A stretch of DNA of 16,204 nt from an uncultured Clostridia bacterium (GCA_934636425.1 CAKUAV010000061.1:1-16204), one strand, 5' to 3'. Counted from the first letter of the stretch, positions 6,137-15,036 are shown. Numbers and translations are program-made. Notes: generated from the sequence alone by a model not told the origin.

Positions 6137-6250
6137 ATGAAAATGATTAAGCGGCTCGCCGCCGCGTATGTCCGTCAGGCCGAGCGGGAGGTCATGCTGC
6201 GCGCGTCGGCGCTGAACGCGCAAAAACGGGAGGAACGCCATGAGCGATAA
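6137..6250 (+). CDS. Small basic helical peptide of unknown function, overlapping pstA
   Basis: This possible 37-aa peptide begins MKMIKRLAAAYVRQAER and is rich in Arg, Ala and Glu. It looks like one amphipathic helix with no membrane segment. GGGAGGG at 6121-6127 lies 9 nt before this ATG; the ATG at 6131 is too close to it. The stop at 6248-6250 falls inside pstA, an 11-nt overlap that would couple translation of the two. I do not recognise a family. It may be only a leader for pstA translation, or a chance ORF in the space after the inserted element. Confidence 0.45.
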   Translation: MKMIKRLAAAYVRQAEREVMLRASALNAQKREERHER

Positions 6251-7100
6251 CATAAAGAGAAGGCGCGCCGCATACGGCTTCGTCATGCGCCTTTTGATGC
6301 GCCTGTGCGCCGGATTGACCGCGGCGCTGGCTCTGTTTCTGGTGGGCTATGTGCTCTATAAGGGGCTTCCGAACGTCACATGGCGGCTGCTGTCCACAAA
6401 GCCCAGCTATCTGACCGAGTCCATCGGCATACTGCCCGACATACTCAACACGCTCTATGTCATGCTGGCATCGCTGCTGATCGTGCTGCCGCTGGGCGTG
6501 TGCGCGGCGATCTACCTGACCGAATACGCCGGAAACAGCCGCCTTTCGCGCGTGATCGAATACGCCGCCGAGACGCTCTCCGGCATACCGTCGATCATAT
6601 ACGGCCTCGTGGGCATGCTGGTGTTCTGCCAGTTCTTTGGAATGCAGACCTCGCTGATGGCCGGCGCGATGACGCTCGCCATCATGAACCTGCCCACAGT
6701 CATGCGCACCACGCAGGAGAGCCTGAAAACCGTGCCGCAGAGCTACCGCGAGGGCGCGTTCGGACTGGGCGCGGGCAAGTGGCGCGTCATACGCACAGTG
6801 GTCATGCCCGGCTGCGTGGACGGCGTGATCACCGGCTGCATACTCTCGATCGGCCGAATCCTCGGCGAATCGGCGGCGCTTCTGTTCACGGCGGGCTTTG
6901 CGCACGCATTAAACGGCGTGTGGAAGGGCCTGCACAGCGCGGGCGCGACGCTCACCGTGGCGCTCTATGTCTACGCCAAGGAACAGGGCGAATTCGCCGT
7001 GGCGTTCGCCATCGCGGCGATATTGATGATTTTGACGCTGATCGTCAACGGCGCGGCGGCGCTGATCGGCGCGTACTTTAAGAGGAGGAGAAGCCTGTGA
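6240..7100 (+). CDS. pstA: Phosphate ABC transporter permease PstA
   Basis: This 286-aa second membrane subunit of the phosphate importer has about six hydrophobic segments. The family motif GIPSIIYGLVGMLVF and the EAA-type loop around SYREGAFGLGAGKWR are clear, followed by GRILGESAALLFTAG. Length matches the family. GGGAGGA lies just before the ATG, which overlaps the small upstream ORF. The TGA stop overlaps the pstB GTG start by 4 nt. Confidence 0.95.
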   Translation: MSDNIKRRRAAYGFVMRLLMRLCAGLTAALALFLVGYVLYKGLPNVTWRLLSTKPSYLTESIGILPDILNTLYVMLASLLIVLPLGVCAAIYLTEYAGNSRLSRVIEYAAETLSGIPSIIYGLVGMLVFCQFFGMQTSLMAGAMTLAIMNLPTVMRTTQESLKTVPQSYREGAFGLGAGKWRVIRTVVMPGCVDGVITGCILSIGRILGESAALLFTAGFAHALNGVWKGLHSAGATLTVALYVYAKEQGEFAVAFAIAAILMILTLIVNGAAALIGAYFKRRRSL

Positions 7101-7855
7101 GCGACATACTGACCGTTAAAGACCTCAATCTCTGGTATACGCCCGCCCAGCAGGCGCTGAAGGACGTGAGCGTGAACATTCCAAAGCACGCCATCACCGC
7201 GCTGATCGGCCCGTCGGGCTGCGGCAAATCGACGTTTTTGAAGACGCTCAACCGCATGAACGACCTGATCCCCGGCGTGGTCATAAAGGGCGATGTGAAA
7301 TACCGCGATCTGGACATATTCGCGCCCTCGACCGACGTGTGCGAATTGCGCCGCGAGATCGGCATGGTGTTCCAGAAGCCCAACCCCTTCCCCATGAGCA
7401 TATACGACAACATCGCCTACGGCCCGCGCACCCACGGCATACGCGCGCGCGCAAAGCTCGACACGCTGGTCGAGGAATCGCTGCGCGGCGCGGCGCTCTG
7501 GGACGAGGTGAAGGATCGCCTGAGGAAGAGCGCGCTCGGCCTGTCGGGCGGCCAGCAGCAGAGGCTGTGCATCGCAAGAGCGCTGGCCGTCAAGCCGCAG
7601 ATACTGCTCATGGACGAGCCCACCAGCGCGCTCGACCCCATTTCCACCGCGAAAATCGAGGAGCTGGCCTTGCAGCTGAAGCAGAACTATACTATAATTA
7701 TGGTGACGCACAATATGCAGCAGGCCGTCCGCATTTCCGACTGCACGGCGTTCTTCCTGCTGGGCGAGCTGATCGAGTTCGGCGCGACCGACGTGATCTT
7801 CTCTCAGCCGCAGGACAAGCGGACAGAGGACTACATCACGGGGAGGTTCGGCTGA
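7097..7855 (+). CDS. pstB: Phosphate ABC transporter ATPase PstB
   Basis: This 252-aa ATPase energises phosphate import through PstCA. All nucleotide-binding motifs are present: Walker A GPSGCGKST (38-46), Q-loop Q93, signature LSGGQQQR (149-156), Walker B ILLMDEP (169-175) with E174, and switch H205. The Pst-specific phrase FQKPNPFPMSIYDN is intact. It starts with GTG in the GTGA overlap with pstA, with GGAGGAG just upstream; an ATG start is not available nearby. The phoU ATG follows its stop after one base. Confidence 0.97.
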   Translation: MSDILTVKDLNLWYTPAQQALKDVSVNIPKHAITALIGPSGCGKSTFLKTLNRMNDLIPGVVIKGDVKYRDLDIFAPSTDVCELRREIGMVFQKPNPFPMSIYDNIAYGPRTHGIRARAKLDTLVEESLRGAALWDEVKDRLRKSALGLSGGQQQRLCIARALAVKPQILLMDEPTSALDPISTAKIEELALQLKQNYTIIMVTHNMQQAVRISDCTAFFLLGELIEFGATDVIFSQPQDKRTEDYITGRFG

Positions 7856-7856
7856 T

Positions 7857-8504
7857 ATGATTCGCTCTCGCTTTGACGAGCAGCTGGAGCTGCTCAACCG
7901 CGAACTGATCGAGATGGGCGCGCTGTGCGAGCAGGCGATTTCCATGGCCGCGCGCGCTCTGATGAGCGGCGACACAGCGCTGGCCGCGCAGATCGCGCCG
8001 CTGGACGGCGAAATCGACCAGATGGAGCGCGACGTGGAATCCCGCTGCCTGAAGCTGCTTCTCCAGCAGCAGCCCGTGGCGAAGGACCTGCGGCAGGTGT
8101 CGGCGGCGCTCAAGATGGTCACCGACATGGAGCGCATAGGCGATCAGGCCTCCGACATCGCCGAGATCATAGGCTTTCTCAAGGGACGCGGCGGCGAGGA
8201 CTGCGCGTTCATCGGCCAGATGGGCGAGGCGACAATACGCATGGTCTCAGGCAGCATAGACGCGTTTGTGCGCCGCGACACGAAGCTGGCCGACGAGGTG
8301 ATCGCCCACGACGACATTGTGGACGCGTATTTCCTCAAGGTCAAGACCGCGCTGATACAGTACATCGCCGCCTCTCCCGACGACGGCGAATACGCGCTCG
8401 ATCTGCTCATGATCGCAAAATACTTTGAACGCATCGGCGATCACGCCGTGAACATCGCCGAGTGGGTGCTGTTCTCGGTCACCGGCGTTCACAAAGGAGA
8501 CTGA
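7857..8504 (+). CDS. phoU: Phosphate transport regulator PhoU
   Basis: This 215-aa helical protein has two PhoU repeats, each with the metal-binding signature ERIGD (92-96 and 191-195) followed by A..IAE. PhoU links the Pst transporter to the PhoR kinase and damps signalling when phosphate is ample. Length is typical. GGGAGG lies 10 nt before the ATG. It sits between the transporter and the two-component genes. Confidence 0.95.
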   Translation: MIRSRFDEQLELLNRELIEMGALCEQAISMAARALMSGDTALAAQIAPLDGEIDQMERDVESRCLKLLLQQQPVAKDLRQVSAALKMVTDMERIGDQASDIAEIIGFLKGRGGEDCAFIGQMGEATIRMVSGSIDAFVRRDTKLADEVIAHDDIVDAYFLKVKTALIQYIAASPDDGEYALDLLMIAKYFERIGDHAVNIAEWVLFSVTGVHKGD

Positions 8505-8510
8505 CACGCT

Positions 8511-9188
8511 ATGAAAATATGGTGCGTTGAGGACGACGCGAGCATACGCGACATCGAAATCTATACGCTCAATTCCACCGGCTTCGAGGCGCGCGGCTTC
8601 GAGAACGGCGAGGACTTCTTCGCCGCGCTGGCGGGCGAAACGCCCGATCTGGTCATACTGGACGTGATGCTGCCCGGCATGGACGGCGTTTCCATACTGC
8701 GCAAAATGAAGGACAGCGCCGCCACACGGCAGCTGCCCGTCATCATGGCCACGGCCAGGGGCATGGAATACGACAAGATACAGTCGCTCGATCTGGGCGC
8801 GGACGACTATCTGGTCAAGCCCTTCGGCATGATGGAGATGGTCTCCCGCGTGCGGGCGGTATTGCGCCGCTGCGCCCCGCTGGGCGAGGGCAGCGTGCTC
8901 AGGGCGGGCAATCTCATTGTCAGTCTGGACGAGCGCACCGTGACGGCGAACGGCAGCCGCGTGAACCTCACATTCAAGGAGTTTGAGCTTTTGAAGCTCT
9001 TCCTCTCCCATCCCAAGATGGTGTTCACGCGCGATCAGCTGCTCTCGAACGTCTGGAACATCGACTATGCCGGCGAGACGCGCACTGTGGACGTACACAT
9101 ACAGACGCTGCGCCAGAAGCTGGGCGACTGCGGCCGCATGATCGAGACGGTGCGCAACGTCGGCTACCGGCTGGAGGACGGCGTATGA
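8511..9188 (+). CDS. phoB: OmpR-family response regulator, PhoB/PhoP type
   Basis: This 225-aa regulator has a receiver domain (1-~115) with acidic D8-D9, phospho-acceptor D51 in ILDVMLPGMDG, T81 and K103. A winged-helix DNA-binding domain follows (~128-222, ending RNVGYRLEDG). Placement directly after phoU and before its kinase supports a phosphate-response role; the domain architecture alone would not separate it from other OmpR members. AAAGGAGA lies 10 nt upstream. Firmicutes members are often named PhoP. Its stop overlaps the kinase start (ATGA). Confidence 0.9.
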   Translation: MKIWCVEDDASIRDIEIYTLNSTGFEARGFENGEDFFAALAGETPDLVILDVMLPGMDGVSILRKMKDSAATRQLPVIMATARGMEYDKIQSLDLGADDYLVKPFGMMEMVSRVRAVLRRCAPLGEGSVLRAGNLIVSLDERTVTANGSRVNLTFKEFELLKLFLSHPKMVFTRDQLLSNVWNIDYAGETRTVDVHIQTLRQKLGDCGRMIETVRNVGYRLEDGV

Positions 9189-10849
9189 CCGAGAAAATTT
9201 TCCGTTCGATAATACTGACCGCCGTGATCGTGCTCATAGGCTGCTTCATCGCCGTGGCCACGGTGCAGTACGGCTATTTCGCCAATCTGCAGCGGCAGGA
9301 GCTCTCCGCCGAGCTGGCGCTGGCCGTCCCTTCCGTCGAGCGCGACGGGCTGGACTATCTCGACAGCCTCGAGGACACATCCAGCCGCGTCACATGGATC
9401 GCCGCCGACGGCCGCGTGCTGTTCGATTCCGAGGCCAGCGCCGAGGAGATGGGCAATCATTCCGACCGCAGCGAGATCGCCGAGGCGCTTGAAACCGGCA
9501 GCGGCGAGAGCGAGCGCTATTCGACCACGATGACCGAAAAGACGCTCTATCTGGCGCGGCGGCTGGCAGACGGCAGCGTGCTGCGGGTATCCGCGTCGTT
9601 TTACACGGTGCTGACAGTGGTCATGGGCTCCATGCAGGCGCTCTTTGCGATACTGCTCGCCGCAATCGCCGTATCGGTCCTGCTGGCGCGGCGCTTGTCG
9701 AAGCGCATCATCACGCCGCTCAACGCGCTCGACCTTCAGCATCCGCTGGACAACGACGCCTACGAGGAGCTCTCTCCCCTGCTTCGGCGCATCGATCAGC
9801 AGAACAAACGCATCGAGGCGCAGGTGGCCGAATTGAAGCGCCGGCAGGACGAATTTTCCGCCGTCACGCGCAGCATGAACGAGGGGCTTGTGCTGCTCAA
9901 TGCCGACAACCACATACTCAGCATCAATCCCGCCGCAACGCGCCTGTTTGACGCGGACGAGAACTGCGCGGGGCGCGACTTTGTGACAGTGAGCCGCGAC
10001 GTGCCGGTGACAAACGCCGTGCGCGACGCGCTCTCAGCCGGACGCGGCGCGGCGCAGCTCGAGCGCGGCGAGCGCATCTATCAGATCGAGTGCAGCCGCA
10101 TAGAGTCGGACGGCGCGATACTGGGCGTGGCGCTGGTGGCGTTCGACACCACCGAGCGCGCTCAGGCCGAGCAGATGAAGCGCGAATTCACCGCGAACGT
10201 CTCGCACGAATTAAAGACGCCGCTCCAGTCGATCATGGGCAGCGCCGAGCTGCTGGAAAACGGCATGGTCAAGAGCGAGGATCAGCCGCGCTTTATCGAG
10301 CGCATACGCAGCGAGGCCGCGCGGCTCATGGCGCTCATAGAGGACATCATCCGCCTGTCCGAGCTGGACGAGGGCGTGACGCCGCCCATGGAGACGGTCG
10401 ATCTCCTCTCCGTTGCCAAAGACGCGGCCGACACGCTTCAGGAGAGCGCAGGCAAAAAGAACGTGACGCTCGCGCTCGAGGGCGAAAGCGTGCGCGTGCA
10501 GGGCGTGCCGCGGCTGATCTACGAGATCGCCTACAATCTGTGCGACAACGCCATACGCTACAACCGCGCGGGCGGCCATGTGACTGTGCGCGTAAAGCCG
10601 GAGAACGGGCGCGCGCTGCTCGAGGTGGCCGACGACGGCATAGGCATACCGGAGGCGCACCAGCGCCGCGTGTTCGAGCGCTTCTACCGCGTGGACAAGA
10701 GCCACTCGCGCGCCTCGGGCGGCACCGGCCTCGGCCTGTCGATCGTCAAGCACGCCGCCGCCGTACACCGCGCCGAAATCGAGCTGACCAGCGAAGTGGG
10801 CAAGGGCACGACGATACGCGTGCTCTTCCCGATGAAGCAGGCTCAATGA
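9185..10849 (+). CDS. phoR: Sensor histidine kinase, PhoR type
   Basis: This 554-aa membrane kinase is the partner of the upstream regulator. TM1 is ~9-30, the extracytoplasmic sensor ~32-138 and TM2 ~140-168. A short HAMP-like linker and a PAS domain (~222-325) follow. The HisKA domain has the phospho-acceptor H341 in FTANVSHELKTP. The catalytic domain has the N-box NLCDNAIRYN (451-460), G1 DDGIGIP (483-489) and G2 GGTGLGLSI (512-520). This matches B. subtilis-type PhoR with an external sensor. It overlaps the regulator gene by 4 nt and ends just before a strong terminator, closing the operon. Confidence 0.93.
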   Translation: MTEKIFRSIILTAVIVLIGCFIAVATVQYGYFANLQRQELSAELALAVPSVERDGLDYLDSLEDTSSRVTWIAADGRVLFDSEASAEEMGNHSDRSEIAEALETGSGESERYSTTMTEKTLYLARRLADGSVLRVSASFYTVLTVVMGSMQALFAILLAAIAVSVLLARRLSKRIITPLNALDLQHPLDNDAYEELSPLLRRIDQQNKRIEAQVAELKRRQDEFSAVTRSMNEGLVLLNADNHILSINPAATRLFDADENCAGRDFVTVSRDVPVTNAVRDALSAGRGAAQLERGERIYQIECSRIESDGAILGVALVAFDTTERAQAEQMKREFTANVSHELKTPLQSIMGSAELLENGMVKSEDQPRFIERIRSEAARLMALIEDIIRLSELDEGVTPPMETVDLLSVAKDAADTLQESAGKKNVTLALEGESVRVQGVPRLIYEIAYNLCDNAIRYNRAGGHVTVRVKPENGRALLEVADDGIGIPEAHQRRVFERFYRVDKSHSRASGGTGLGLSIVKHAAAVHRAEIELTSEVGKGTTIRVLFPMKQAQ

Positions 10850-10853
10850 ATCA

Positions 10854-10893
10854 GCGCCCCGCCCGACTGCACATGACCGGGCGGGGCGTTTTT
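10854..10893 (+). terminator. Intrinsic terminator of the pst-pho operon
   Basis: CGCCCCGCCCG (10855-10865) and CGGGCGGGGCG (10878-10888) form a perfect 11-bp GC stem with a 12-nt loop, followed by TTTTT. It begins 5 nt after the phoR stop. Confidence 0.93.
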
Positions 10894-11009
10894 GCACCGT
10901 TTTGCGGGCGCTGGGGTGCGATGCGATGAAACAGGCTGAATATTGAGACGTTTCCGCCCAAAACGCGATTGGGGGTTTTCACGCAAAACTGCGGCGAGAA
11001 GCCGGCGCG

Positions 11010-11260
11010 ATGCGAACGGCATGGCCGTGAAATGCGCGAAGGACTTGTCCTCCGCCTTTCTGCGATGAAGCGTTTTGTCTGCGCTGTCTGAAAAAAGGGC
11101 GGCGCGCCCCGACCGGATTTTCCGCGCCGCTCAAATTTCGGCCGGGCAATGGCATTATGAAAGGCCTGCGCGGAAAGGGCGAGGCATGAACTTCAGGCGC
11201 GCAAAAGCGATGCGCAATGCGAACGGCATGGCCGTGAAATGCGCGAAGGACTCGTCCTCC
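11010..11260. repeat. 44-bp direct repeat pair downstream of phoR
   Basis: 11010-11053 recurs at 11217-11260 (offset 207, nearly identical). The unit contains AACGGCATGGCCGT, a short palindrome, and GGAC-TT-GTCC. It overlaps the 175-bp repeats and shows that this spacer grew by nested duplication. Confidence 0.65.
11034..11208. repeat. 175-bp direct repeat, copy A
   Basis: It is matched at 11464-11638 (offset 430, few mismatches). Each copy holds arms GCGGCGCG and CGCGCCGC (11099-11106, 11123-11130). Read on the minus strand these are followed by CCTTTTTTC, a terminator-like structure pointing away from the symporter gene. The remaining DNA from 10894 to 11033 shows no gene. Confidence 0.8.
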
Positions 11261-11463
11261 TCAGCCTGCCAAAAGAGGCCTTAGCAAGCTGGTAAGCAGG
11301 GATGCAAGCTCCCCGTCGTGTCCCTCTCAAGTTTTTGCTCTGAAAATGGGATTTTCCGCCGCAAAAATCGTCCCGGTACACCCCATACACGCCGCTGAAT
11401 ATGATTGAAAATTCGAGAGGGCTTCGCCCCTCTTGTGTTTGCCGGAGGTTTTTCGGCAGTCTG

Positions 11464-11638
11464 GCGCGAAGGACTTGTCCTCCGCCTTTTCGCGATGAAG
11501 CGTTTTGTCTGCGCTGCCTGAAAAAAGGGCGGCGCGCCCCGATTGGATTTTCCGCGCCGCTCAAATTTCGGCCGAACAATGGCATTATGAAAGGCCTGCG
11601 CGGAAAGGGCGAAGCATGAACTTCAGGCGCGCAAAAGC
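11464..11638. repeat. 175-bp direct repeat, copy B
   Basis: This is the second copy of 11034-11208, with hairpin arms at 11529-11536 and 11553-11560 and the same T-rich tail on the minus strand. A 130-codon minus-strand ORF runs through both copies (11193-11585) but is Arg/Ser-rich and has no family resemblance. I treat it as non-coding. Confidence 0.8.
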
Positions 11639-11680
11639 CGCGTCGTCTCTCCTTTCGGAGCGGGCGGCGCGGCTTTTTTT
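11633..11680. terminator. Bidirectional terminator-like hairpin after the symporter gene
   Basis: GCCGCG (11637-11642) and CGCGGC (11668-11673) are flanked by AAAA and TTTTTTT. The seven-T run suits plus-strand termination. The minus strand has only TTTT but is in the right place for the convergent symporter gene ending at 11694. Confidence 0.6.
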
Positions 11681-11693
11681 CAGAGGGGCGGCG

Positions 11694-13067
11694 TTACATG
11701 GAGATCCAGCCGAATGCGTTGGCGATGGAGCTGATGAGTATGATCGCCGCGAATATGGGGCACAGATAGCGTATCATGGCGCTGAATATCCTCCTGCGCC
11801 GGAACGCGCCGCCGTTCAGCGTGACCTCCTGCTCGATGCGCTCAACGCCGATCACCCGCGATACGAGGACGCAGCTGGCGATGGCGGCGATGGGCATCAT
11901 GACCGAGTTGGTCAGGAAATCGAAGAAATCCAGAAACTGCATGCCCAGTATTGTGACGCTCGAAAGCGGGCCGTAGCCCAGGCTGGACAGGCTGCCCAGC
12001 AGCACCATCGAGACGCCCATGACGGCGGTGGATTTTCTGCGGCTCCAGCCCAGCTCGTCCTGCAGCGTCGATACGGCGCTTTCGGTGAGCGCTATGGAGC
12101 TGGTGAGCGCGGCGAAGAGCACCAGCAGGAAGAACGCGACGCCGATCGCCGTGCCAAGCCCCATGGAATCGAAGACCTTGGGGATTGTGATGAACATCAG
12201 CGACGGGCCGGCCTTGAGCGCGGAGGGATCGCCGCCGGAGAACGAGAACACCGCGGGGATGATCATCAGGCCCGCCATGATGGCGATGGCCGTGTCGAAA
12301 ACCTCCACATTGCGGGTGGAATCCTCTATGGAGACGTCCTTTTTCATGTACGAGCCGAATGTGATGAGTATGCCCATGGCGATGGAGAGCGAATAGAACA
12401 TCTGCCCCATTGCGGCGACCACAGTCATCCACGAGAAGTTCTTCGGATTGGGCACGAGGAAGTACTTTACGCCCTCCAGCGCGCCGGGACGGGTGACGGA
12501 ATAGGCGGCGATGACCAGCGACAGCAGCACGAGTATGGGCATCATGACCTTGGAGACGCGCTCTATGCCGTTCTCAACGCCGGCGAATATGATGACCAGC
12601 GTCATCGCCGCAAAGACGAGGAAGCACATCTCCGACGAGAAGCCATTGGAGATAAACGCGCCAAAGTAGCCGTCCGCGGCCACGAGATGCGCCTGACCCA
12701 GCAGATATTCCGCCAGATACTTTATGACCCAGCCGCCGATGACCGAATAATAGGGCACGATCAGTATGGGAATGACGGCGTTGATCCAGCCGCCGAAGCG
12801 CAGCGCCGGCCGATTGCCGAAGGACTTGTACGCGCCGACAGGGCTCTTGCCGGTCATGCGGCCGATGGAGGTCTCGGCGACGATCATCGTATAGCCGAAC
12901 GTCATGGCCAGGACGATATAGATCAGCAGGAATATGCCGCCGCCATACTTCGCGGCCAGATACGGGAAGCGCCAGATGTTCCCCAGCCCGACGGACGCGC
13001 CCGCCGCAGAAAGGATGAAGCCGATTTTGCCCGAAAAGGAGCCTCTTTTGTGCTCGCTGTGACTCAT
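11694..13067 (-). CDS. Sodium-dependent transporter, NSS (SLC6/LeuT) family
   Basis: This 457-aa multi-pass membrane protein of the LeuT fold is predicted to take up an amino acid or related amine with Na+. The family signature in the unwound TM1 is clear: AAGASVGLGNIWRFPYL (~21-37), then YGGGIFLL and ETSIGR. Length fits bacterial members with 11-12 membrane segments. I start it at the ATG at 13067 because AGGAG lies 8 nt upstream. An in-frame ATG 11 codons earlier (13100) has no such site and adds a residue stretch unlike the family. No sigma-A promoter is obvious upstream. Substrate cannot be read from the sequence. Confidence 0.92.
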   Translation of the reverse strand: MSHSEHKRGSFSGKIGFILSAAGASVGLGNIWRFPYLAAKYGGGIFLLIYIVLAMTFGYTMIVAETSIGRMTGKSPVGAYKSFGNRPALRFGGWINAVIPILIVPYYSVIGGWVIKYLAEYLLGQAHLVAADGYFGAFISNGFSSEMCFLVFAAMTLVIIFAGVENGIERVSKVMMPILVLLSLVIAAYSVTRPGALEGVKYFLVPNPKNFSWMTVVAAMGQMFYSLSIAMGILITFGSYMKKDVSIEDSTRNVEVFDTAIAIMAGLMIIPAVFSFSGGDPSALKAGPSLMFITIPKVFDSMGLGTAIGVAFFLLVLFAALTSSIALTESAVSTLQDELGWSRRKSTAVMGVSMVLLGSLSSLGYGPLSSVTILGMQFLDFFDFLTNSVMMPIAAIASCVLVSRVIGVERIEQEVTLNGGAFRRRRIFSAMIRYLCPIFAAIILISSIANAFGWISM

Positions 13068-13257
13068 AAAAAAATCTCCTGTCTTTGGAAGCTGTTTCAA
13101 AAATTCCGGAAATTGCCCATCCGGCCTGTCCTTCGCCGCGCTTACAGCTGAAGGCGAAAGACCTGACCGATTGAGCAGCCCTGCCCTTTCGAAAGGCGCT
13201 CCAGATCATGCGCAGCCGCGCGGAACGGAAAAGGAATGCGCGGCTTTCGACAGACGA

Positions 13258-13288
13258 AGGGGCGCATTGCGTCTGGCAACGCGCCCCT
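13258..13288. terminator. Strong hairpin between glycosidase end and symporter start
   Basis: AGGGGCGC (13258-13265) pairs with GCGCCCCT (13281-13288), and inner TTGC/GCAA extends the stem. It lies 33 bp past the glycosidase stop on the minus strand but is not followed by a T-run, so termination is only possible. The gap 13068-13320 shows nothing else. Confidence 0.4.
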
Positions 13289-13320
13289 CACTCAATTTGT
13301 CCTCAAGGGAAGGCGGTCGA

Positions 13321-15036
13321 TCAGTCTCTGCTGCCGACCACGGGATACACGCTGAACGGCTCGTCGGCGATGTCGATATACGCCCAGTATTCGTGCGCGT
13401 TGTCGTGCTTCATGCGCATTTTGCGCTTCTCTCCGGGAATGAACTCGAATTCGTCCTCGGGATGCTCGACGTCCCAGTTGACATGGACGATGCTGGGGCC
13501 CATCGCCGCGTAGAGCAGCGGGCCGTACTCGAGCGCATAGCGCTGAGCGCCCACCAGCTCCTCGCCGCCGGTGTAATGCGTGACCTTGAAGCGCATGGGC
13601 ACTGTGAACTCGATCACATCGCCCGCATTCACGTCCAGCGCCACATAGCCGCAGGGCGCGCCCGCGACCTCCTCGTCGTTGACGCGTATGCGCACCGGCT
13701 CGGCCGCCCAGCGCGGTATGCGCACCTTGAGCGTGAACGGCGCGGCGGCCTTAAGCACCTCGATTTTCACATGGCCGCCGTCCGGAATATCGGTCTCGCA
13801 GGCCAGCTTGACGCGGCCGGAGGCGATGCTGAGCTCGGCCACGCTCGGGGCGTATATGTCGGCGTAGACTGTGTTGTCGCAGGTGGTGTAGAGCATCTGG
13901 GGCAGCAGACCCACAAGGCGCGTGCCCAGCGAGGCGCAGCAGGTGCAGCGATCCTGCCAGCGCGCGTCCTTGCCGCCCTCCAGGAAGTTGAGATAGTGGA
14001 AGCCGCGATCCTCGACCTGCGCGGCCAGCAGCACATTGTAGATCGAGTTTTCCATCTCGTCCACATAGTGCGCGTTGTCCGGCTCGAGCAGGTGCATGCG
14101 CTGATTGAGCAGCACCCAGAAGTTGGTGGAGCACAGCTCGTTGTAGTTGTGCCTCATGCTCAGCCAGTTGCAGCCGGGATAATAGGTGTCGTCCTCGCAC
14201 ATATTGATGCCGCCGCCGACGTGCTGCCACTTGTCCTCGTACATTTTGAGCGCGTGCCGGACGGCGTTTATGTACAGCTCCTCGCCGGTGGCGCGGTAGA
14301 GATCGCAGTAGCCCTCGAGCGTTGTCAGCAGCGTGGAATGCGGATGGTTGCCCGGATGCTGATAGATGGCGCGCTGGTTGTCGGCGATGAGCTGCTCAAG
14401 CCACCACGTCTCGCGATAGTACTTTTCGCACACGTCGATATCGTCCCTCTTGCCGAGCGGCGAATCGTACACGCGCGTGCCGACCAGTATGCCCTGAAAG
14501 CCCAGATTCATGTCCTTGACATAGGGCAGCAGATCGCAGGTGTTGAAGTAGTCGGTCATTGAGCGCGCCAGCTCGAACGCGCGCGCATTGCCCGCGTAGC
14601 CCGCGTCCAGAAGGCCGAACGTGATCCACGCGCGGGTGTAGTTGGGATACTCCTTGGTGTGGAATTCGTCGCGCGTTATGGGCATGATGAAGCCGTCGCC
14701 GTCCTTGCACGCGTCGATTTCAGCCACGACCGCGTCGGCCTTTGCGCGCAGCTCGGGATCCTCCCGCCACAGCAGCGACGTGCACGCGCCCGAGAGGAAC
14801 TCGCCCGCCGTCTGCCCCTTCAGGTTGATCTCGAAATGACCCGACTGCCAGGCGTAGGGCACGGAGGGCGCCGCCTTGCCGGCATGGACGCGGTAGTAGT
14901 ACATCATGCGATCCAGATCGAAGCCCTTGAGGAAGGCGATGTTGTTGTCAAACGCCCGCCCCAGCCGGCCGCCCGTCAGCCGAACGCCGCCCGTGGGCGC
15001 GCTGGCCTTATAGGGCACAGCATACTTCCTGTTCAT
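13321..15036 (-). CDS. GH127-like (DUF1680) glycoside hydrolase, probable beta-L-arabinofuranosidase
   Basis: This 571-aa enzyme has an N-terminal (alpha/alpha) barrel (~15-385) and C-terminal beta-sandwich regions. The Cys/Zn active site of GH127 (HypBA1: E338, C340, C417, C418) is matched by E300 and C302 in NELCS and by C366-C367 in CTCC; C366 would be the nucleophile. The motifs GHFEINLKG and NFLEGG also fit. There is no signal peptide, so it should act in the cytoplasm on imported oligosaccharides. GAGGAGGAA lies 7 nt before the ATG. Related families (GH146) share the site, so the exact sugar is uncertain. It is slightly shorter than typical members. No sugar transporter or regulator adjoins it here. 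Confidence 0.85.
   Translation of the reverse strand: MNRKYAVPYKASAPTGGVRLTGGRLGRAFDNNIAFLKGFDLDRMMYYYRVHAGKAAPSVPYAWQSGHFEINLKGQTAGEFLSGACTSLLWREDPELRAKADAVVAEIDACKDGDGFIMPITRDEFHTKEYPNYTRAWITFGLLDAGYAGNARAFELARSMTDYFNTCDLLPYVKDMNLGFQGILVGTRVYDSPLGKRDDIDVCEKYYRETWWLEQLIADNQRAIYQHPGNHPHSTLLTTLEGYCDLYRATGEELYINAVRHALKMYEDKWQHVGGGINMCEDDTYYPGCNWLSMRHNYNELCSTNFWVLLNQRMHLLEPDNAHYVDEMENSIYNVLLAAQVEDRGFHYLNFLEGGKDARWQDRCTCCASLGTRLVGLLPQMLYTTCDNTVYADIYAPSVAELSIASGRVKLACETDIPDGGHVKIEVLKAAAPFTLKVRIPRWAAEPVRIRVNDEEVAGAPCGYVALDVNAGDVIEFTVPMRFKVTHYTGGEELVGAQRYALEYGPLLYAAMGPSIVHVNWDVEHPEDEFEFIPGEKRKMRMKHDNAHEYWAYIDIADEPFSVYPVVGSRD

Noticed and set aside
11193..11585. 130-codon minus-strand ORF in the phoR-symporter spacer
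   Set aside because: Runs through two copies of a repeat, Arg/Ser-rich with no family resemblance and no clear ribosome site; treated as repeat-derived.
11505..13151. 548-codon plus-strand ORF opposite the symporter gene
   Set aside because: Low-complexity Asp/Glu/Arg/His-rich product antisense to a recognisable NSS transporter.
13171..14562. 463-codon plus-strand ORF opposite the glycosidase
   Set aside because: Val/Ala/His-rich shadow without motifs; the minus-strand frame has all GH127 active-site residues.
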